From: an uncultured Oscillospiraceae bacterium
Lineage (GTDB): Bacteria; Bacillota; Clostridia; Oscillospirales; Oscillospiraceae
NCBI GenBank assembly: GCA_910579595.1
Contig: CAJTVM010000114.1
Location: 1 to 7,723, forward strand
Direction of reading: 5' to 3'
DNA: 7,723 bases
The first letter of the stretch is position 1. Every line of letters starts with the position of its first letter. The notes under the pieces are model-generated. The model was not told the origin of the DNA, ran no database searches, and was given only the letters and a program-made list of their open reading frames with translations. Both the position numbers and the translations under genes were made by a program. Below are positions 1 to 5,861 of this stretch, piece by piece.

Positions 1-351
1 TACCGGGTGCTGTATAAGACCAACTACCGCTCCGGCTACCAGGTGCTGGCGTCCAACCTGCTCACCAACAGCAACTACTCCTTTAACTTGAACGCTATCC
101 CCATGCAGGCCGGGGAGTATGTCACCGATGTCTACTTTGACTTCGGCAAGGTACCCGTGGGCTTCCAGTCCACCATCAACCCCACCCTGACGGTGCAGGT
201 GCTGGGCACGGTGGCCAACAACTACCAAATCATCAACCGGGCCGACGTGGGCGGCAAGTACCAGGGCACCTGGCAGACCGCCCAGGCCACCTGGCTCACC
301 ATCGTGCGCAGGCTGGGGCCTGTGCCCACCCTGCCCCAGACAGGGTATTGA
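1..351 (+). CDS. C-terminal part of a surface-protein-like ORF ending in LPQTG-Tyr (5' end outside window)
   Basis: The frame is open from the first base, so the gene starts upstream; 116 codons are visible. The segment is rich in Thr, Asn, Val and Tyr with alternating hydrophobic residues, as in beta-sandwich repeat domains of Gram-positive surface or pilin-like proteins. The last residues are LPQTGY followed directly by TGA. LPQTG matches the sortase LPXTG consensus, but the hydrophobic segment and basic tail that normally follow are absent, so either the motif is not used in the canonical way or the tail is lost. Surface proteins with sortase-like motifs are common in Clostridia conjugative elements, which fits the downstream C39 peptidase. 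The family assignment (DUF11 or SpaA-like) is uncertain because the N-terminal part is missing. Confidence 0.6.
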   Translation, partial: YRVLYKTNYRSGYQVLASNLLTNSNYSFNLNAIPMQAGEYVTDVYFDFGKVPVGFQSTINPTLTVQVLGTVANNYQIINRADVGGKYQGTWQTAQATWLTIVRRLGPVPTLPQTGY

Positions 352-358
352 CGCAAAC

Positions 359-392
359 AGCGGGGCGGCTTCCGAAAGAAGGCCGTCCCGCT
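359..392. terminator. Stem-loop between convergent genes, possible bidirectional terminator
   Basis: Bases 359-371 pair with 380-392 in a 13-pair GC-rich stem containing two G-T pairs, with an 8-base loop. It begins 7 nt after the stop at 351 and ends 17 nt before the stop of the minus-strand gene at 410, so it could serve both. No long T-run follows in either direction, so efficiency is uncertain. Confidence 0.55.
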
Positions 393-409
393 GCTATTAC
401 CAATTGGTT

Positions 410-1192
410 TTAGTCCCGCTGGTCTATTTCCTGACTGATAATTTTTCCTGTCCTGGCATCGATTTCATATTCATATTCCATGGAGCCGGCATAAAACTCC
501 ACTTCGTACTCAGGACGTCCATCGTCCCAATCCAGCTTGACCTTTGTGAATACCGCGTTGTTTACGCTGATCCCCGCATTCGTCAGGGCGATCTCCTTCG
601 CCCGCTCCGCACTGATCGTTTCACCGTTGCCAGATGCGGGCGGGGTGACAATGAAATCCTCCAGCTCACGGTCTGCTTTAAGGATTTTTCCTGTAGCGGC
701 ATCGATCTTGTATTCGTACTCAGACGAACCGCTGTAAAATTCCACGTCATATTGGAAACGTCCATTTTCTCGTTCAAGTTTAACCTTTAAAAATATGGCA
801 GCCTCTGTTTTCACACCGGCATCCTTCAGGGCGATCTCCTTGGCCTTGTCATCGGTGATATAGGAACCAGATCCTCCATTTTGAGCGAGCACACGATCCT
901 GGGTCGTAAGCAGGACTATCTGCTTGGCAGAGTCATATTGGACATCCAGCCCCATAGCCTCCCCGATGGCACGGACAGGGACATAGGTGGTGCCATTGTA
1001 AATGAACACAGGAACCTGCTTCCCCGCAACATCCTTCGGGATAAAGACTGCCCCATTGATGGAGATGCCAATGCCGTCCTCTATCTCAATGGTCCGGTTG
1101 GAGGCTGCAAAAGCGGTCATGCAAAGACATACAAGCAGCATCAACGCCGCGAAACCAACGCTGAAGCCTTTCCAAAACTCTGTCCTTTTCAT
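410..1192 (-). CDS. Secreted or anchored protein with stalk-like (copper amine oxidase N-terminal) domain and two PepSY domains
   Basis: The protein has 260 aa. Residues 1-30 are a signal peptide: a basic N-terminus (MKR), a hydrophobic core around 12-26, and AFA at 27-29 as a likely signal peptidase site. Residues about 40-100 resemble the stalk/copper amine oxidase N-terminal domain, with the hallmark YVPVRAIGEAMGL at 70-82. Two PepSY-type repeats follow at about 112-174 and 193-254, each with an AKEIAL helix, a VKL strand, a Y-(D/E)-V-EFY core, EYEY/YEYE and an IDA-TGKI strand. PepSY domains are known from protease propeptides and secreted proteins and are thought to inhibit or bind peptidases; a role outside the membrane is inferred. 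The start is well supported: AGGAGGAA at 1202-1209 lies 9 nt upstream, with a consensus promoter behind it. It runs opposite to the conjugation-type genes, as cargo would. The PepSY repeats probably arose by internal duplication. Confidence 0.88.
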   Translation of the reverse strand: MKRTEFWKGFSVGFAALMLLVCLCMTAFAASNRTIEIEDGIGISINGAVFIPKDVAGKQVPVFIYNGTTYVPVRAIGEAMGLDVQYDSAKQIVLLTTQDRVLAQNGGSGSYITDDKAKEIALKDAGVKTEAAIFLKVKLERENGRFQYDVEFYSGSSEYEYKIDAATGKILKADRELEDFIVTPPASGNGETISAERAKEIALTNAGISVNNAVFTKVKLDWDDGRPEYEVEFYAGSMEYEYEIDARTGKIISQEIDQRD

Positions 1193-1298
1193 CGTAAAAC
1201 GTTCCTCCTGTTTTGAAGTTTCCCACCTCGAAATGCGGCGGGAACGAGTCTGTTATGCGGCCACCGCACAGGTATATATCCTGCATCGCCGCTTTTCC

Positions 1299-1327
1299 AT
1301 TATAGCAGGAGAGAATCGCTTTGACAA
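1299..1327 (-). promoter_or_regulatory. Sigma-A-type promoter of the PepSY gene
   Basis: On the minus strand the -35 box is TTGTCA (1322-1327, 5 of 6 to consensus), the spacer is exactly 17 bp, and the -10 box is a perfect TATAAT (1299-1304). The predicted start is near 1292, giving an untranslated leader of about 100 nt before the ATG at 1192. No other regulatory motif was recognised in the leader. Confidence 0.75.
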
Positions 1328-1331
1328 GGAG

Positions 1332-1505
1332 ATGATTTCCATAGAGCCCACATACCCCGCCCTGGATCGCGCCGCGGTCCTCATCGAACACACCTGCGTA
1401 CCCAGGTATTATCCCCCCACCTACTGCGCCGAGGCCGCCCAGCTTCTGGCCATGCTGGAAGCGGCGCGGCGGCAACGCACCCCGAAGGAACACAGCGGGC
1501 ACTAA
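1332..1505 (+). CDS. Possible small hypothetical protein, 57 aa
   Basis: This is a short ORF in the gap between two minus-strand genes. In this frame the third codon positions are very GC-rich, as in the clear genes around it, which argues for real coding. AAGGAG at 1326-1331 directly abuts the ATG, which is too close for normal initiation; the ATT at 1335 or the ATA at 1341 would sit at a better distance, so the start is uncertain. The peptide is Pro-, Ala- and Cys-containing (HTCVPRYYPPTYC, then AEAAQLLAMLEAARR, a likely helix) with no recognised family. Its first bases overlap the region just upstream of the PepSY -35 box, and its stop overlaps the stop of the MmcQ/YjbR gene on the other strand. 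It could instead be chance coding in GC-rich DNA. Confidence 0.38.
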   Translation: MISIEPTYPALDRAAVLIEHTCVPRYYPPTYCAEAAQLLAMLEAARRQRTPKEHSGH

Positions 1506-1885
1506 CCCTTTTTCCGCTTCGGGGCCACGCTGTCGTAGCTCAATTCCAGTAGCGGGTAGATATCCTCGTCCGGCAGGGTTTCGTCCATCAACACGGAGAT
1601 CCAGGAGCTTTTGCTCATGTGGTATGCCGGACGGAACCCATCCTGGGCCAGCAACGAACCCACCAGCACCGGGCCGCATTTCAGATCCATGATATCGGCG
1701 GTCCCATCCCCGGGAAGGTCAAGGCTTTTCCGGGCCACATCCATAATGGCGGCGAACCACTTCCGGCTGGCGGGCTGGCGGAAGACGGCGTAGTTGGGAT
1801 ACCGCGTCCATAAATATTCCGGCTCTACCGCATACCTGTCCTGAATGTATTGCGCGATGCGTTCACGCTGGGAAGGCTGTGTCAT
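1502..1885 (-). CDS. MmcQ/YjbR family protein
   Basis: The protein has 127 aa, a full length for the MmcQ/YjbR (formerly DUF419) family, which has a CyaY-like fold and is annotated as DNA-binding, though its biochemical role is poorly defined. Family signatures in order are: YPNYAVFR near residue 29, KWFAAIMDVARKSL near 43, DLKCGPVLVGSLL near 67, GFRPAYHMSKSSWISVLMD near 83, then LPDEDIYPLLELSYDSVA and a basic PKRKKG tail. The ATG at 1883-1885 has a GGGGGAT-type Shine-Dalgarno about 6 nt upstream. The gene diverges from the C39 peptidase gene, with 62 bp between the two starts, and converges on the small ORF. It is a common chromosomal gene in Firmicutes, so it is most likely cargo here. Confidence 0.87.
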   Translation of the reverse strand: MTQPSQRERIAQYIQDRYAVEPEYLWTRYPNYAVFRQPASRKWFAAIMDVARKSLDLPGDGTADIMDLKCGPVLVGSLLAQDGFRPAYHMSKSSWISVLMDETLPDEDIYPLLELSYDSVAPKRKKG

Positions 1886-1935
1886 ACCGATCCCCCGTTT
1901 CTATCGTTATCTTACCACGTATTCTTTTCAAAGTC

Positions 1936-1950
1936 GAGGTGTCTGACTTG
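1936..1950 (+). promoter_or_regulatory. Ribosome binding site that fixes a TTG start for the C39 peptidase gene
   Basis: GAGGTG (1936-1941) lies 6 nt before TTG (1948-1950). The open frame extends upstream to an ATG at 1879, but that ATG overlaps the start of the divergent MmcQ/YjbR gene and lacks a Shine-Dalgarno. Starting at TTG gives MNDNEKSG, similar to the acidic and Lys-rich starts I know from related conjugative-element proteins. A GTG at 1939 lies inside the binding site itself. Confidence 0.65.
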
Positions 1951-3303
1951 AATGACAATGAGAAAAGCGGCCTGGAACAGGCCGCCAGTGCCGCCCATGC
2001 CGTACACAGCACCGTCAAAACCGGCAAAGCTATCGCCTCCGCTGCCAAGGGCGCCGCCGTGGGCGGGCCCTACGGAGCGGAGGCGGGACTGGCATTGGCG
2101 GCGGGGCAGCATGGGAAAAAGCTGCTGGTGGTGGCTATTGTCCTGCTCATGCTCCCGGTGCTGTTTGTGCTGATGCTGCCGGCGCTCATTTTCGGCGGGC
2201 TGACCAGCAGCGGAACGCCCGGCCAGCCTGTCCTCAACGATGGCGAGGCCATCACCGCACAGATGGACAGCATCGCCGCCGCCATTGATGAGATCCTGGC
2301 CGAGGGTGTGGAGGACGCCAAGACCCGGGCCGCCCAGGATTTTGCCACTACGGGCGGGGATAATTACGAGGTCATCCAGCCCTTCACCGTGTCCAGCAAC
2401 ACCAATTCCTTCATTGGCCAATACTGCGCTGCCAAAGAGGAGAGCTGGGAGGAAATCTCCCTGGAGGATTTGAAGCAGCTCCTGCGAAACGGAAAGGGAC
2501 ATCTGTACTCCTTCACCCGCGCCAGCGAGACCCGGACGGTGGAGGCGGACGACCCGGACACCCCGGACGTGGTGGAGACCAAACAGGAGACATGGTACAT
2601 CTACACCCTGGTCTACAATGGGGAGAACTACTTCGCCGACCAGGTGTTCCACCTGACAGACAATCAAAAGGGGCTCGCCGGGGATTACGCCCAGAATCTC
2701 AGCCTGTTTTTGAGCGACGGCTCCATCCAGCACACCGAGTACACCGGCGGCACTATCGCCTCCCTGGGGGATGTGCGTTTCACGGACGGGGCCACTGAGG
2801 TGGTCTACTTCAACCAACTGGACCAGCGGTACGCCAACCAGCCCTTCGGCACGGACAACATCGGCGGCTACGGCTGCGGTCCCACATCCATGGCTATCGT
2901 GGTGTCCTCCCTGACGGATGAAATCGTAGACCCCATCGCCATGGCCAAGTGGGCCTACGAGAACGGCGGTTGGTGCAAGGGGCAGGGCTCCTACCACTCG
3001 CTGATCCCTAATGCGGCCAAAGCGTGGGGGCTGAATGTGGAGGGGTGCAAAGCCAGCGAGCCCCAGCGCATCCTGGACGCACTGAGCCAGGGCAAGCTGG
3101 TGGTTGCCCTCATGTCCAGGGGGCACTTTACCACCACTGGCCACTTCATTGTCCTCCGAGGAGTACAGGACGGGAAGATCCTGGTGGCCGACCCGGCCAG
3201 TACCTCCCGGAGCCAGAAGGCCTGGGATCTGTCCATCATCCTCAACGAGGCTGGGCACCGGGCCGGGGCCGGAGGACCGTTTTGGCTGATTGGGCCTGGG
3301 TAA
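1948..3303 (+). CDS. Membrane-anchored C39-family cysteine peptidase of a Tn1549/CTn-type conjugative element
   Basis: The protein has 451 aa from the TTG start. Residues 1-57 are cytosolic, Ala/Gly/Lys-rich (VKTGKAIASAAKGAAVGGPYGA), the N-terminus typical of this mobile-element family. Residues about 59-84 form one strongly hydrophobic transmembrane helix, so the rest should lie outside the membrane. Residues about 95-260 are a linker/repeat domain (AQMDSIAAAIDEIL; WYIYTLVYNGENYFADQVFHLTD). Residues about 285-450 are a papain-like C39 peptidase: Cys310 in GYGCGPTSMA, His399 in TTGHFIVL and Asp415 in VADPAS make a complete triad. Family members in Gram-positive ICEs are thought to open the cell wall or process proteins at the transfer channel; the substrate is unknown. 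It lacks the ABC-exporter domains of bacteriocin-processing C39 enzymes. It is followed by a hairpin at 3311-3333. Confidence 0.88.
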   Translation: MNDNEKSGLEQAASAAHAVHSTVKTGKAIASAAKGAAVGGPYGAEAGLALAAGQHGKKLLVVAIVLLMLPVLFVLMLPALIFGGLTSSGTPGQPVLNDGEAITAQMDSIAAAIDEILAEGVEDAKTRAAQDFATTGGDNYEVIQPFTVSSNTNSFIGQYCAAKEESWEEISLEDLKQLLRNGKGHLYSFTRASETRTVEADDPDTPDVVETKQETWYIYTLVYNGENYFADQVFHLTDNQKGLAGDYAQNLSLFLSDGSIQHTEYTGGTIASLGDVRFTDGATEVVYFNQLDQRYANQPFGTDNIGGYGCGPTSMAIVVSSLTDEIVDPIAMAKWAYENGGWCKGQGSYHSLIPNAAKAWGLNVEGCKASEPQRILDALSQGKLVVALMSRGHFTTTGHFIVLRGVQDGKILVADPASTSRSQKAWDLSIILNEAGHRAGAGGPFWLIGPG

Positions 3304-3310
3304 CAGAAAT

Positions 3311-3333
3311 GGGCGTCCCACTATGGGGCGCCC
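3311..3333. terminator. Stem-loop after the C39 peptidase gene
   Basis: GGGCGTCCC (3311-3319) pairs with GGGGCGCCC (3325-3333) through a 5-base loop, making a 9-pair stem with one G-T pair. It starts 7 nt after the stop at 3303. Only a weak T-tract follows (GTTCTAC), so it may be a weak terminator, or it may serve both the peptidase gene and the decayed minus-strand gene that ends at 3364. Confidence 0.55.
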
Positions 3334-3363
3334 GTTCTACCGTGACAACTATGCGCGTTCACG

Positions 3364-3660
3364 TCACGAGTTCCAGTACCGCTCCACCCGTTCCTCGGCG
3401 GCCTGCGGCAGCAGCTCAAACTGCTTTATCAGTTTCTGGGCAATGGCCACTTTGTCCGTTGTGAACTCCTTCAAGCTAAGCACCATGGCACGAATGTCTT
3501 CCTCTCGTCCCTCCTGACGTCCTGCACTGTGGCCCTCCTGCCGGGCTTCTCGTACCAGGTTATACGGTTATACTCATGGATCTCCGTCACGCGTTCCTGA
3601 TCGAACAGGGCCACCATAATGTCCCGCGCCTCCTTTATGTAGCCCAGTATTTTGAGTTGT
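3364..3660 (-). pseudogene. Frameshifted 3' remnant of an Rpn-like (PD-(D/E)XK nuclease family) gene
   Basis: Two overlapping minus-strand frames join into one protein tail. The first frame (from about 3660) reads LKILGYIKEARDIMVALFD, then QERVTEIHEYN; the second (to the TGA at 3364-3366) reads NLVREARQEGHSAGRQEGRE, then a LSLKEF stretch and a C-terminus ending ELLPQAAEERVERYWNS. The Gln/Arg/Glu-Gly repeat linker followed by a helical end closing in ERYW is characteristic of Rpn/transposase-like PD-(D/E)XK nucleases of Clostridia. The frame change coincides with an 8-nt insertion at a short direct repeat. The catalytic N-terminal domain is absent: the frame runs into the end of the RelE-like toxin gene. 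It is therefore certainly non-functional as a nuclease. The family name rests on my recollection of the C-terminal pattern. Confidence 0.65.
3558..3572. repeat. 7-bp direct repeat with 8-bp period that causes the frameshift
   Basis: GGTTATA occurs at 3558-3564 and again at 3566-3572. Removing one 8-base period restores a continuous minus-strand frame (HEYN-LVREARQEG) in the Rpn-like remnant, so the repeat is most simply read as a slippage-type insertion that broke the gene. Confidence 0.75.
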
Positions 3661-3946
3661 CTTCCCGGCAGTCCAACACGGCATCTAAGTAGACGTTTTT
3701 GCCTTCTACACAGAATAACGCCTTATACCGTTTGTAAAACAATGCCTTATGGAACTGGCCCGGAGGCAGATCATATTCCGTTTCCACAGGAAACTGGAAC
3801 GGGTTGTCCTCCAAGGCGTCCAATACTTTTGAGAAGTCTTTGACCAGTTCCTTTGACGCAGGGACGCTCACATTTGCCAGGAAGCGGGTATGCCGTATAA
3901 GCATAGCATCCGCCCGCTTGGACACCGTGACGGTATATTTACCCAA
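3635..3946 (-). CDS. RelE/ParE-superfamily toxin
   Basis: The protein has 103 aa from a TTG start (3944-3946). The toxin start overlaps the antitoxin stop by 8 nt, the usual coupling in such operons, and GGAGG lies 9 nt upstream inside the antitoxin gene. The first ATG would be at codon 15 with no supporting site. The C-terminal half, with FHKALFYKRYKALFCVEGK and VYLDAVLDCREDN, matches the beta-sheet core and C-terminal strand of RelE/ParE-type toxins. RelE members cleave ribosome-bound mRNA and ParE members poison gyrase; the sequence alone does not decide which. The N-terminal helices carry basic and hydrophobic residues. It would be neutralised by the upstream RelB/DinJ-like protein. The last codons abut the Rpn-like remnant, but the toxin itself looks full-length. 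Confidence 0.83.
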   Translation of the reverse strand: MGKYTVTVSKRADAMLIRHTRFLANVSVPASKELVKDFSKVLDALEDNPFQFPVETEYDLPPGQFHKALFYKRYKALFCVEGKNVYLDAVLDCREDNSKYWAT

Positions 3947-4232
3947 CGGCCTCTGCCTCCCTGATCACGCGCTCCATATCGGCCAATACATCCCGGGCAT
4001 TACGGCCTTGGTAACCATTAAGTCGGTCTGTTTGGGCTTCCAGCAATTCATCATACACGGCATTGCGGGGGTGGAGGGAGAGGGTGAGAGGGACGGCCTG
4101 CTCCCGCACAATTTGTTTCAAGAACATGGTAAACGCGCCGCTCATCGTCATCCCCAGTTCAGACAGGACTTCCTCAGCCTGAGCTTTTAGCGTAGAATCC
4201 ATGCGCATACTAAAATTGGTGTCGCCTGGCAT
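3939..4232 (-). CDS. RelB/DinJ-family antitoxin
   Basis: The protein has 97 aa from the ATG at 4230-4232, with GGGTGA 6 nt upstream; a TTG one codon earlier is possible but too close to that site. The N-terminus is a ribbon-helix-helix: FSMRMDSTLKAQAEEVLSELGM, then TMSGAFTMFLKQIV, the classic RelB/DinJ pattern in which the first strand inserts in the DNA major groove. The C-terminal half (about 55-97: YDELLEAQTDRLNGYQGRNA then DVLADMERVIREAE) is acidic and helical and should wrap the toxin. The gene is first in a two-gene operon, overlaps the toxin by 8 nt, and is probably autoregulated through the palindrome over its own -10 box. Confidence 0.87.
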   Translation of the reverse strand: MPGDTNFSMRMDSTLKAQAEEVLSELGMTMSGAFTMFLKQIVREQAVPLTLSLHPRNAVYDELLEAQTDRLNGYQGRNARDVLADMERVIREAEAVG

Positions 4233-4258
4233 CAAAAATCACCCATCCTTTCCCCATG

Positions 4259-4287
4259 ATTGTACTACATAGTATATGCAATGTCAA
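4259..4287 (-). promoter_or_regulatory. Promoter of the toxin-antitoxin operon
   Basis: On the minus strand the -35 is a perfect TTGACA (4282-4287), the spacer is 17 bp and the -10 is TACAAT (4259-4264, 5 of 6). The predicted transcription start is near 4252, about 20 nt before the antitoxin ATG. Confidence 0.8.
4263..4274. promoter_or_regulatory. Candidate antitoxin operator palindrome
   Basis: TACTA-CA-TAGTA is a perfect inverted repeat with 5-bp arms. It covers the first two bases of the -10 box and the adjacent spacer of the toxin-antitoxin promoter. Ribbon-helix-helix antitoxins of the RelB type usually bind such short palindromes, alone or with toxin, to repress the operon. A second smaller palindrome, CATA-GTA-TATG (4268-4278), overlaps it, which could make a pair of adjacent half-site sets. 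Confidence 0.6.
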
Positions 4288-4311
4288 TGCGATTAGTTAG
4301 GAGATATTTGT

Positions 4312-4623
4312 ATGAGCCCAGAATGCCATCAGCTCTATTTGTTATTGTCCGCCTGCCAGGGAAACTGGCGTAACAGCGTCCACATTTCCACGGACACCCC
4401 CGGTTATCTGCTGTCCGAAGACCGGGACGGCCAGCCCATCGTGATGGCCGTGGAACAGTTCCAGCAGCTTACAGGTGAACAGATTGACCCCACCGAGTGC
4501 TGCGGCCAGCTCACGGAGGATGCTTTCAAATCGCTGTACTCCCAATACCTGCTCTGGACTATGCCGTCGTCGGAGGCAGACCCACTCGCTGCCCTCTGCC
4601 AAAGCACATCTACTGCATTTTAA
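4312..4623 (+). CDS. Hypothetical protein, 103 aa
   Basis: I do not recognise this family. AGGAGA (4299-4304) lies 7 nt before the ATG, and a strong intrinsic terminator follows the stop within 13 nt, so it looks like a complete monocistronic gene. It has no signal peptide or membrane segment. The N-terminal part contains the segment VHISTDTPGYLLSEDRDGQP, which suggests a small beta-rich fold, and the middle is helical (VMAVEQFQQLTGEQ). Four Cys residues (5, 15, 63, 64) show no metal-binding spacing. It is divergent from the toxin-antitoxin operon across a 79-bp gap. No clear plus-strand promoter was found there. Confidence 0.65.
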   Translation: MSPECHQLYLLLSACQGNWRNSVHISTDTPGYLLSEDRDGQPIVMAVEQFQQLTGEQIDPTECCGQLTEDAFKSLYSQYLLWTMPSSEADPLAALCQSTSTAF

Positions 4624-4635
4624 GTTCGCTGCTTC

Positions 4636-4670
4636 ACCCGCCCTGGAGGTCACTCCGGGGCGGGTTTTTA
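4636..4670 (+). terminator. Rho-independent terminator
   Basis: ACCCGCCCTGGAG (4636-4648) pairs with CTCCGGGGCGGGT (4653-4665), a 13-pair GC-rich stem with one T-G pair and a 4-base loop. The T-run TTTTT follows from 4665 to 4669 and the T-rich stretch continues to about 4676. This is the clearest terminator in the window. Confidence 0.92.
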
Positions 4671-4799
4671 TTGTTTACAGAAAATTAACAGGGTTAGCGG
4701 CCCATAACCGTGGTCGAGAAGTGCGTAATAAAACAGGAACTATTTTCAGGGCCATCCCAAAATCGGTGCACCCCCCAACTGAGCAAAGGAGCGATCCCC

Positions 4800-5204
4800 A
4801 TGAAGCGAGTGAATATCAAATGCCCCTACTGCGGCTCCCGGGCGCTCCTGCGCCCCGCGTCTGTGATATACGGCGGCAATGCCATAGATCCTACCGCACC
4901 CTACTATGTCTGCGCCCGGTTTCCGGCCTGTAATTCCTACGTGGCCGCCCACAGGGACACCCGCCTGCCCATGGGCACCCTGGCCGACAGAGATTTGCGG
5001 CGCAAGCGCATCGAAGCCCACAAGGCCTTCAACCGGCTGTGGGAAACCGGACTGATGGGCAAGAAGCAAGCCTACCGCTGGCTCCAGGCCAAGCTGGGCC
5101 TGCCAGAACAGGAAGCCCACATCGGCAGGTTTTCCCTGTTTCGTTGTGAGGAGGTCATCCGGCTATGTGAGACCTTTCCCCATCTCGACAACCGGGCGGC
5201 ATAA
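4800..5204 (+). CDS. Zinc-finger-containing protein (DUF3268-like)
   Basis: The protein has 134 aa from ATG 4800, chosen because AAAGGAG (4785-4791) lies 8 nt upstream; the frame extends back to 4710 but without a ribosome binding site. Residues 8-11 (CPYC) and Cys38/Cys44 (YYVCARFPAC) form a zinc-ribbon-like C4 site, with VAAH (48-51) and the turn-rich TRLPMGTLAD typical of the family. Residues about 66-134 are basic and helical (LRRKRIEAHKAFNRLWETGL; KKQAYRWLQAKLGL). DUF3268 zinc-finger proteins are frequent on Clostridia phages and conjugative elements; a role in nucleic acid binding is inferred. It is first in a plus-strand run and lies 36 nt before the sigma-factor gene, probably in the same transcript. 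The 129 bp upstream of it, after the terminator, show no convincing promoter. Confidence 0.75.
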   Translation: MKRVNIKCPYCGSRALLRPASVIYGGNAIDPTAPYYVCARFPACNSYVAAHRDTRLPMGTLADRDLRRKRIEAHKAFNRLWETGLMGKKQAYRWLQAKLGLPEQEAHIGRFSLFRCEEVIRLCETFPHLDNRAA

Positions 5205-5240
5205 CAGACATTGAACCCACAAGAAAGGATGGTGTTCCAA

Positions 5241-5831
5241 ATGAAATGCAATTTTATCCTTACTACCGCCCAGCAGGCATTGGCGGAGGAGAACCTGCCC
5301 CTAATCGACAAGGTACTTAGCTTATTCATCAACACGGATGAAGCTGTCTGTGGGCTAAGCTACAGTGATCTCTATCAGGAGGGGGCCGTGGCTTTGTGCC
5401 GGGCGGCATCCACCTATGACGGTACATCCGCCAAATTCTCCACCTACGCCAAGACCGTGATCCGAAACCACTTGCTCAACTGCTGTAAATCAGTCAATGC
5501 CCGTCAGAGGAATCTCCCCGTCATTTCCCTGGATGTGGACTATACCGCTGAAGATGGCCCGCCCCCGTTTGCGGAACCTTCCACATCGGACGGGGTTGAT
5601 GAACTGCTCGGCCGATTAGACATTGCCGACCTGTTGGCGGACTGCAAGCGGCGGTACACTGGCGTGGCCCGGCTGGGGGTGGAGGCCCTGGAACTGAAGG
5701 TGAAGGGGCTGACCGGGGCGGACATCGCCCGGCTCTACGGCGCGAAGCCCAACCAGGTGGGGGCATGGATCTCCCGGGCGGCACAAAAAATCCGGAAGGA
5801 TATTGTTGAAAACCGGCTGCCCCATTTGTAA
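5241..5831 (+). CDS. Sigma-70-like RNA polymerase sigma factor
   Basis: The protein has 196 aa from ATG 5241. AAAGGA upstream is about 11 nt away, and an in-frame GTG-like or ATG start at 5211-5229 is possible, so the N-terminus is uncertain by up to 10 residues. Region 2 spans about residues 18-85: DLYQEGAVALCRAASTYD, then KFSTYAKTVIRNHLLN, the core-binding and -10 recognition helices. A linker of about 50 residues follows, with an acidic/Pro stretch. Region 4 is at about 145-188, with a helix-turn-helix: LKVKGLTGADIARLYGAKPN then QVGAWISRAAQKIRK. No anti-sigma gene is evident beside it. Lone sigma factors of this type occur in Clostridia conjugative elements and may direct RNA polymerase to element promoters; the target promoters are unknown. 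It lies 30 bp upstream of the next gene, probably in one operon. Confidence 0.85.
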   Translation: MKCNFILTTAQQALAEENLPLIDKVLSLFINTDEAVCGLSYSDLYQEGAVALCRAASTYDGTSAKFSTYAKTVIRNHLLNCCKSVNARQRNLPVISLDVDYTAEDGPPPFAEPSTSDGVDELLGRLDIADLLADCKRRYTGVARLGVEALELKVKGLTGADIARLYGAKPNQVGAWISRAAQKIRKDIVENRLPHL

Positions 5832-5861
5832 AAGATAGTATCAAGGCTTGGAGGCGAGTTT

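Noticed and set aside
404..790. Plus-strand open frame opposite the PepSY gene
   Set aside because: The minus strand encodes a signal peptide and recognised domains with promoter and ribosome binding site; this frame is an antisense shadow.
1321..1326. TTGACA on the plus strand as a -35 box for the small ORF
   Set aside because: No -10-like hexamer lies 16-18 bp downstream. The bases overlap the -35 region of the minus-strand PepSY promoter, which has a perfect -10 box.
1912..3321. Long minus-strand open frame (469 codons) opposite the C39 peptidase
   Set aside because: It mirrors the GC-rich codon pattern of the real gene, has a Gly/His/Val-rich composition without domains, and has no ribosome binding site. 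The plus strand carries a complete catalytic triad.
4671..4799. Promoter search between the terminator and the zinc-finger gene
   Set aside because: Loose matches such as TTTACA (4674-4679), TTAACA (4685-4690) and TAATAA (4736-4741) have no partner box at a fitting distance; nothing else stands out here.
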